A DNA stretch of 64,000 nt from Eulemur rufifrons (lineage: Eukaryota; Chordata; Mammalia; Primates; Lemuridae), in NCBI RefSeq assembly GCF_041146395.1, contig NC_090996.1, forward strand, positions 28,854,738 through 28,918,737, given 5' to 3'. Of the stretch, positions 36,338 through 64,000 are shown piece by piece. The notes beneath the pieces are model-generated. The model had not been told where the DNA came from, searched no databases, and saw nothing but the letters and a program-made list of their open reading frames with translations. The translations under genes were made by a program, and so were the position numbers. How positions within the stretch are numbered: position 1 is the first letter of the stretch; each line of letters begins with the position of its first letter.

Positions 36338-36851
36338 CTGTGGGGGAGGAGTCGGAGAGGGAGGTGAGCCAGGACACGTAGGAGGGGACTAGACACCTAT
36401 AAGGTGGGGGATGGGAGGGACAGTGGAATGAGGGGGTCTGAGCCTGACGGACAGCACAGTGTGGGGCACACAGGGCTGAGGGACAGTCATCTTCACGGTG
36501 AAAGATGAATCCAGGGCCATCAAGGCAGTCAACAGGCTGAACAGCAGCAAGAAGGGCTTGGAAGTCCATGAAGGAAGATCTTCCCAGAGCTAAGGACGTG
36601 GATGGCGGACTCACCGGGTCCTTGCCCTGGTCGCTAAGCCTGACCACAGGGAGGACCCTCAGGGACCAAGTCCCCAAACCCTGGAGGACACCTCCACTAG
36701 CCCTGTGTGGAGACAGGGGGACATCCCAGATGATACCTGAGTCCAGAGTGGTCACCCAGCCCACCTGGCCCCGCTTCTCTATGGCTACTTCCCAGGAACA
36801 TTGTCCCCAGGGGCCCCTGTGGTTCTCCCCTCCAGAGCCCACCTGGGTTAC
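36338..36851 (-). other. Predicted 3' UTR intron of CIITA
   Basis: 514 bases bounded by GTAACC and a pyrimidine-rich CTCCTCCCCCACAG. They interrupt a sequence that is continuous in the human mRNA as recalled (…CTCTGGACAG then GCATGTTCTC…). The exon junction would lie 22 bases after the stop codon. Confidence 0.55.
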
Positions 36852-36873
36852 CTTGTCCAGAGCACAGCTGGGA

Positions 36874-59188
<22,315 letters not shown>

Positions 59189-59519
59189 GCTGGAGCGCTG
59201 TGCACTGCCTGCGAGAGAAGCCATGTTTGGTCATCTCATGGGGTGCTGGAGGGAGGCAGAGAATGGGCACCCACAATAGTTCCCAGCTGGTGAGGGCTGG
59301 CATTGGGGGCAATGAGCAAGAGTAATCATTCAGCACCTCTCATATGCTCCGGGCGGTGGAGAGAGGAAGCCACATTCCCTTCTTTCAGGGAACTTTCAGC
59401 CGCATTAGGAAGATGCCCATGAGACAGGAAAGGGAACTGGGGAAGTGTAGATTCAAGGGATCTCACACCAGGGAGTCAAGAGACCTGGGTTGCATGTTTG
59501 GCACCGCCACGAAAAATAC

Positions 59520-59830
59520 CAGCTAAGATTACAGAGCACTTACTATGTGCCAGGCACGGGAGCTGGCACACTTAATCATCACATCAACAACCATGTGAGG
59601 CAGGTACCATCACTGTCTTCATGTTACGTGTGAGAAAAGCGAGGCTCAGAGAGGTGAAGTGATTTATATAAGGACAGCCAGGTCTAAGTGGAGCTAGAAT
59701 TCGAACCCAGGCAGTCTGACGCGAGCAACTGCATTTAAGTGCAATGCTGTGCTGCCTTGGATGATTTTAAGCAAGACTCTTCTCCTCTATTGTGCCTCAG
59801 TTTCCTAAATATGTAAATTAAAAGAGCCTG
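59520..59830 (+). repeat. MIR SINEs
   Basis: GAGCACTTACTATGTGCCAG, GCGAGGCTCAGAGAGGTGAA, GAATTCGAACCCAGGCAGTC, followed by a short second piece (CCTCAGTTTCCTAAATATG). Confidence 0.88.
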
Positions 59831-59934
59831 GGAAGGGTCTCTCTAAGATTCCTTCATTATCATTTGTTGAAGGGCATATCAAATACTTTGAATGCTGCCT
59901 CATTTAATCTTTAAAGCAATCCCAGGCACGCCAC

Positions 59935-60445
59935 ACTAAAACTTATACACAAGTGTTCATAGAAGCATAACTCGTAATAGCCAAAATATGGAAACAACCC
60001 AAATGTCCATCAACAGATGAATGGACAGATAAACAAAATGTGATCCATCTGCACAAGAGAATATTATTCAGCCATAGAGAGGAAGAGTACTGGCACGTGC
60101 TGCAACGTGGATGGACCTTGAAAACATTACGCTGAGTGAAAGAAGTCAGATACAAAGGAACACATATTGTATGATCCCATTTATACGAAATATCCAGAAT
60201 AGGCAAATCTGTAGAGATAGAAAGTAGATTTAGTGGTTGTCTGGGGCTGGGAGAGGGGAAGTGGGGAGCAACTGCTGTTGGCTATGGAGTTTCTTGGGGG
60301 AGGTGATGAAAAAGTTCTAAAATTGACTATGGGGATGGTTACACAACTCTGTGCCTATTCTAAAAAGACCATTGAATTGTACATATTAAATGGGTGAATT
60401 GTGTGATGTGTGAACTATAGCTCAATAAAGCTTTTAAAACAAAAT
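59935..60445 (+). repeat. L1M 3' end
   Basis: AGCCAAAATATGGAAACAAC, GTCCATCAACAGATGAATGG, TTACGCTGAGTGAAAGAAGT, TTGTATGATCCCATTTATAC and TGAATTGTGTGATGTGTGAA; ends AATAAAGCTTTTAAAACAAAA. Confidence 0.9.
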
Positions 60446-60454
60446 AAAACCTGG

Positions 60455-60600
60455 AAGGCAGGCAGTATTGGCTCCATTTTGCAGATGAGGAACTGGAGGC
60501 TCAGAGAGGCTAAGCAGCTTCTGCGAGATTACGCAGAGATTGGCCAGGGAAAGCCAACGTGTAGCATCATCTGTGTGGCTCCAAGGCCCCTGCCCTGATC
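60455..60600 (+). repeat. MIR SINE fragment
   Basis: CATTTTGCAGATGAGGAACT, GGAGGCTCAGAGAGGCTAAG. Confidence 0.8.
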
Positions 60601-60621
60601 CCTGGTTTGGGTAGCCTATGC

Positions 60622-61097
60622 TCCCATGGTGTATTCCTTTCCTCGGGCTGTTGTAACAAACTACCACCAGCCAGGTAGCTTACAACAGCAGAATTTTCCT
60701 CTCTCACAGTTCTGGAGGCTAGAAGTTAAATCGAGGTGTCAGCAGGGCCACCAGCAGCCTTCCAGAGGCTGTAGGGGAGATTCCTTCCTTGTCTCTCCCA
60801 GCTCCTGGGAGCCATTGGGAACCCTTGACTTGTGAGCTTGTGGCTACATCACCCTGATCTCGGCCTCGGCGGTCACGTCCCTCCTCTCCGTGTCTCAATT
60901 CTCCTCTGCCTTTCTCTTATAAGGACACTTGGCATTGGATTTAGGACCCACCTGGATAACCCAGGATGATCTCATTGCAAGATCCTTAACTTAATTGTAT
61001 CTACAAAGACCCTTTTTCCAAATAAGGTCGCCTTGACAGGTTCCAGAGATTTGGTGTAGGTACATTTTTTGGGGGACCCCCATTCAGCCCACCACAC
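60622..61097 (-). mobile_element. MLT1-type LTR (ERVL-MaLR), solo
   Basis: GTGTATTCCTTTCCTCGGGC, CACAGTTCTGGAGGCTAGAA, TCTTATAAGGACACTTGGCA, TTTCCAAATAAGGTCGCCTT and CAGCCCACCACA follow the reversed MLT1 LTR. Old LTR, no genes. Confidence 0.85.
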
Positions 61098-61739
61098 GTG
61101 CAATGCGAATACAGGCTGGAAGGAAACAGGAAGCTTCTTGAAGGAGGTGAGAAGAGAGCTGGCCCTGAAGCCAGAGGATCTGAGGGACTTTCTGAGTACC
61201 CCATCCCGGGCCCAGAAGACAATGGAGCTGAAATGGGGCGTGACATTGGGAGGGTGATGTCATGAGGAAAACGCACACCCACTCGGGATCCCCGACCAGA
61301 GCTCCTTTTCTTTCAATCATCAACAGCTCTCACTACCCATGGAGGGTCTTGGCACAGGCCCCAGGCAGCACAGAGAATGAGCTTCCCAGTCCAACCTTGG
61401 CCCGTGGCTGAGGCTGCCTGTTTATAACGGGTTGAGGCGGGGCTGCAGGAACCCAAACATAACCGGCCTGCAGCCAGGGCCCTGCCAGCCATGACCACAG
61501 GAAGCAGAACTGAAAGTTGGGGGCACCACCCTTTCCTTGGAGCGGGGCCAAGGCTGGGAGGTGAGGGAGGAGGGCTCCACCTCTGCCAGTACCTTGGCCT
61601 GGGACTCAGGTCGGCAATCTCCTATCTTCTCCAGGATGGTAAGAGAAGCCTCCCTGCCCTGCATCCTGTCTGCTGTCTGCCTCCCGTCCCATCTGGGGTA
61701 GCCACTGAGGGCCCACAGCGTAGCAGTCTGCTTCTTTTT

Positions 61740-61990
61740 GGAGGCAGTGTGATCTGGTGACAACAGCTCCAGACGGACCCCAGCAATTCCATGAACGAGT
61801 TGTGTGGCTTTGGGCAAGTTACCCAAACTCTTGGTTTTCTCACAGAGCATCGGGTCTGCCAGGCACCCTCGAGCTCAACCTCTTTCATTCTAAAGACGAG
61901 AAAACTGAGAGCCCAAGAAGGGACATGACTTGCAAGAGACTCCACAGCTTGTCGGCGGCTGAGCCTGCACCTGATGCCCCAGCAGGAGGC
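61740..61990 (+). repeat. MIR SINE
   Basis: GTGTGGCTTTGGGCAAGTTA then CCCAAACTCTTGG; GACGAGAAAACTGAGAGCCC. Confidence 0.7.
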
Positions 61991-62229
61991 TCCCCATCCA
62001 GTGCTCTTTCCTCCCATCAAGATCCTTCCATTCAGATGATCACCCCCATCACATCTAGGCACAAGCACAGGGACCAGGTCCTATCACCAATGGGAGATGG
62101 TGGGAGGAACAGCAGGAGGAGCCTGAAGAAGTTGCGCACAGCCTCACTTATTCACGGGCTCAGCTCCAAACTTGGGACGACATTGCCCGATGTGGTTAAG
62201 CACGCAGTCAGAGACACACACTGACAGGA

Positions 62230-62460
62230 GGGAAAGAAGGCAGCTCACGTGAGCTTCGGAGTCAAATTGCCTGACTCTGAGACCACGCTTTGCTACCAAC
62301 TCACTGCAGTCGGACGAGTTCGTCTTTTAAACTCCTTGGAGCCCCAGTTTCCTCATTTGTGAAGTGGGAATAATAATAATTGGTAACTCATGAGGACTGG
62401 GTGAGTCGATCCCCCCGGAGCCTGGAGATCAGTAAGTGCTCATTGAATGGCGGCTTAAAG
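62230..62460 (+). repeat. MIR SINE
   Basis: GGAGTCAAATTGCCTGACTC, CCCCAGTTTCCTCATTTGTG, GATCAGTAAGTGCTCATTGA. Confidence 0.85.
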
Positions 62461-62999
62461 CAGCACCCGACACACATGTGGAGCAGGATATGCGTGGTGG
62501 CCATTATGATTATTAGTTTGCCCCTCACCTCTGTGAGGGTGACACAGGGACCATTTCTCTTCCATTCCCTCCTGCGTCACCACATGGTGATGCCGAGCTT
62601 TCTGTTCATTTGCATAAGGAGACCCCCCAGACCCCACAGCAACAAGAAAGCCCCCCCCCCAGCCAGCAGGGCAGCTGGGATGGTCTGGGCCACGCCCCCA
62701 TCGTGACCGCTGAGTAGCTGTCTGGGAGTTAAGTTACCCCAGGACCCAAGTTCTATGTCATGGGCTCAACCTGGAGAAGCCCCCAACACAACCCACCCCT
62801 CAGCACCTCCCATCCTGCTTCCCTAAGACCACCGAAGCCTGCGCCCGAAGCACTTCCTCTCGGGCAGGCAGGGATTTGCGGGTCTCAGTGAACCTCTGCC
62901 TCCAGCCCCCACCCCGCGTGAGTTCCCACGGAGCTCTCGGGACAGGGCAGGGTGGAGTACTATGCCCATCTGACAGAGGGGGAGGCTCAGACAAGCCTC

Positions 63000-63130
63000 G
63001 GCAAAATGTCTTGACCAAGGTCACGTGGTTTGGGAACTGGTGTCTTTGATCTTGGCTGTGACGCCTTAGGCAAATCACTGCACTTCTCTGAGCATCAGTT
63101 TTCCCACCATTAGATGCAAAAAATAAAGAC
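63000..63130 (+). repeat. MIR SINE
   Basis: GTGACGCCTTAGGCAAATCA, CTCTGAGCATCAGTTTTCCC. Confidence 0.75.
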
Positions 63131-63629
63131 TGCCTTGCAGGACCCTCAAAAGGCCCAGAGGGGCTTCGCATGGGGTGCCAGCCGCCCAGGAAGCCCACGG
63201 GCCAGGGAAGCTCTTCATGTTAAGGGGTGTCAGAGCTGGGACTCAGCTCTGAGACTCTAGGCTCCCAAAATGCCACAGCTGCCTCCCAGTCATGCCAAGA
63301 TCTACTTGGATCTTGGCCTGGGATGTCCCTCTGTCCCCAGAGCCATGTGTCTTGTGTCTACAGATGCTTAGGAAGTGCTTCAAAGGGCCCTTCAATGGAC
63401 CCTTTCCCCCACTTGCAATTCCAGAGGGGGCTGGGGACAGAGATGGCCCTGATCAGCCCACTACAGAGGAGAGAGTCCCCTTCCGCTGCCCGGGCACAGG
63501 GCAGATCAGACAAGCCAGAGCCCTGTGAGGGCAGGGACCCCGCCCGGCTAGCTTATCTGCCCCCAGCCTCTAGCATCTCTCCGTACATGGCAGGCTCCCC
63601 CCAGCTGCCGGGACGTTACAGAACCAGAA

Positions 63630-63790
63630 TTCACAGTGCCTACTGAGTGCCAGGCACCAAATGACATGACGCATAGACAGCCACTTGGTCTAACTTGCAC
63701 ACTAGCTATCTGTGTTCCTGTTTTTCAGATGAAGAAACAGGCTCAGAGAGATGAGTGGTGAGCGGGGATTGGAATGCACTTCCTGGCTCC
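63630..63790 (+). repeat. MIR SINE
   Basis: TGCCTACTGAGTGCCAGGCA, TTCAGATGAAGAAACAGGCT then CAGAGAGATGAGTGG. Confidence 0.8.
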
Positions 63791-64000
63791 AAAGCCTCCC
63801 TTATCCCACAGCTTTCTGGAGTCCTTCTTCCCTCCCCCACACCCTGCTCTGCCACCCTGAGGAGATGCCCTCGCCCAGGGAGGGAAGGTGTGGGTGGCAG
63901 GACAATTTCTCCTTTTGAGGAGGCGTCTGGGGTAGAGCAGAGGCGGGGCTGTGTCTTTTTGGTAAACGGGCAGTATTTTTAGAAGGTCCTCTTCGAAACT

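Larger units (their letters stand above)
59209..64000 (-). other. CIITA intron 1 (partial)
   Basis: Non-coding. Holds MIRs, an L1 3' end and an MLT1 LTR, listed separately. No alternative first exon seen: no ORF matching the human pIII start MRCLAPRPAG, so the promoters lie beyond 64000. 61100-61730, 62460-62990, 63130-63630 and 63790-64000 show nothing I recognise. Confidence 0.75.

Noticed and set aside
36090..36842. 250-codon minus-strand open frame
   Set aside because: It spans the predicted 3' UTR intron and UTR of CIITA, matches no known family, and begins after the CIITA stop codon.

Overview
This window is ordinary vertebrate nuclear DNA: large introns with GT-AG borders, CpG-island promoters, and a dense background of SINE, LINE, LTR and DNA-transposon fossils. 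The genes fix it as mammalian, the block corresponding to human 16p13.13 read in reverse. The Alu elements fix it more closely. Their right arms carry the 'gaggttgctgtgagctaggctgatgccac' type of sequence (here cut in two by the wording limit: GAGGTTGCTGTGAGCTAGG / CTGATGCCAC) and their linkers read 'actaaaaatagaaa', which is typical of strepsirrhine primates (lemurs, lorises, galagos) rather than monkeys or apes. I infer a strepsirrhine; I cannot name the species.

Layout from left to right. Positions 1-18545 are the 5' part of CLEC16A on the minus strand: exon 3 (5071-5204), exon 2 (9020-9148) and exon 1 (18466-18545), with the rest of the gene beyond the left edge. A CpG-rich promoter lies at about 18.3-18.95 kb. 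About 2 kb further right is a second CpG island (20.56-21.5 kb) driving DEXI on the plus strand (CDS 21223-21510, one coding exon). From 21.5 to 35.5 kb there is no coding sequence I can support; it holds DEXI 3' sequence of uncertain extent and many old repeats. From 35.55 to 59.21 kb lies CIITA on the minus strand: I could place exons 2 to 19 in full, with every splice phase adding up to one open frame of 1104 codons plus stop from the exon 2 ATG, and a separate 3' UTR exon. The promoter-specific first exons of CIITA are not in the window; 59.2-64.0 kb is intron 1.

How the genes relate. CLEC16A and DEXI are divergent neighbours with separate CpG islands; DEXI and CIITA converge tail to tail. 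CIITA is the non-DNA-binding master co-activator of MHC class II transcription, CLEC16A is an endosomal/mitophagy protein, and DEXI is a small membrane-anchored protein of unclear function. The trio is known from human autoimmune association work, but the best-studied associated introns of CLEC16A are outside this window.

I found no previously undescribed gene system. The most interesting points are a triple CCAAT array at the DEXI promoter, two opposed ZNF143-like sites in the CLEC16A promoter, upstream ORFs in the DEXI leader, a 270-base sequence present twice 1.4 kb apart with one copy lodged inside an Alu, a rearranged Alu with a perfect 20-base tandem duplication, and a 3' UTR intron in CIITA. 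Comparisons with human proteins and UTRs are from memory and no search was run.
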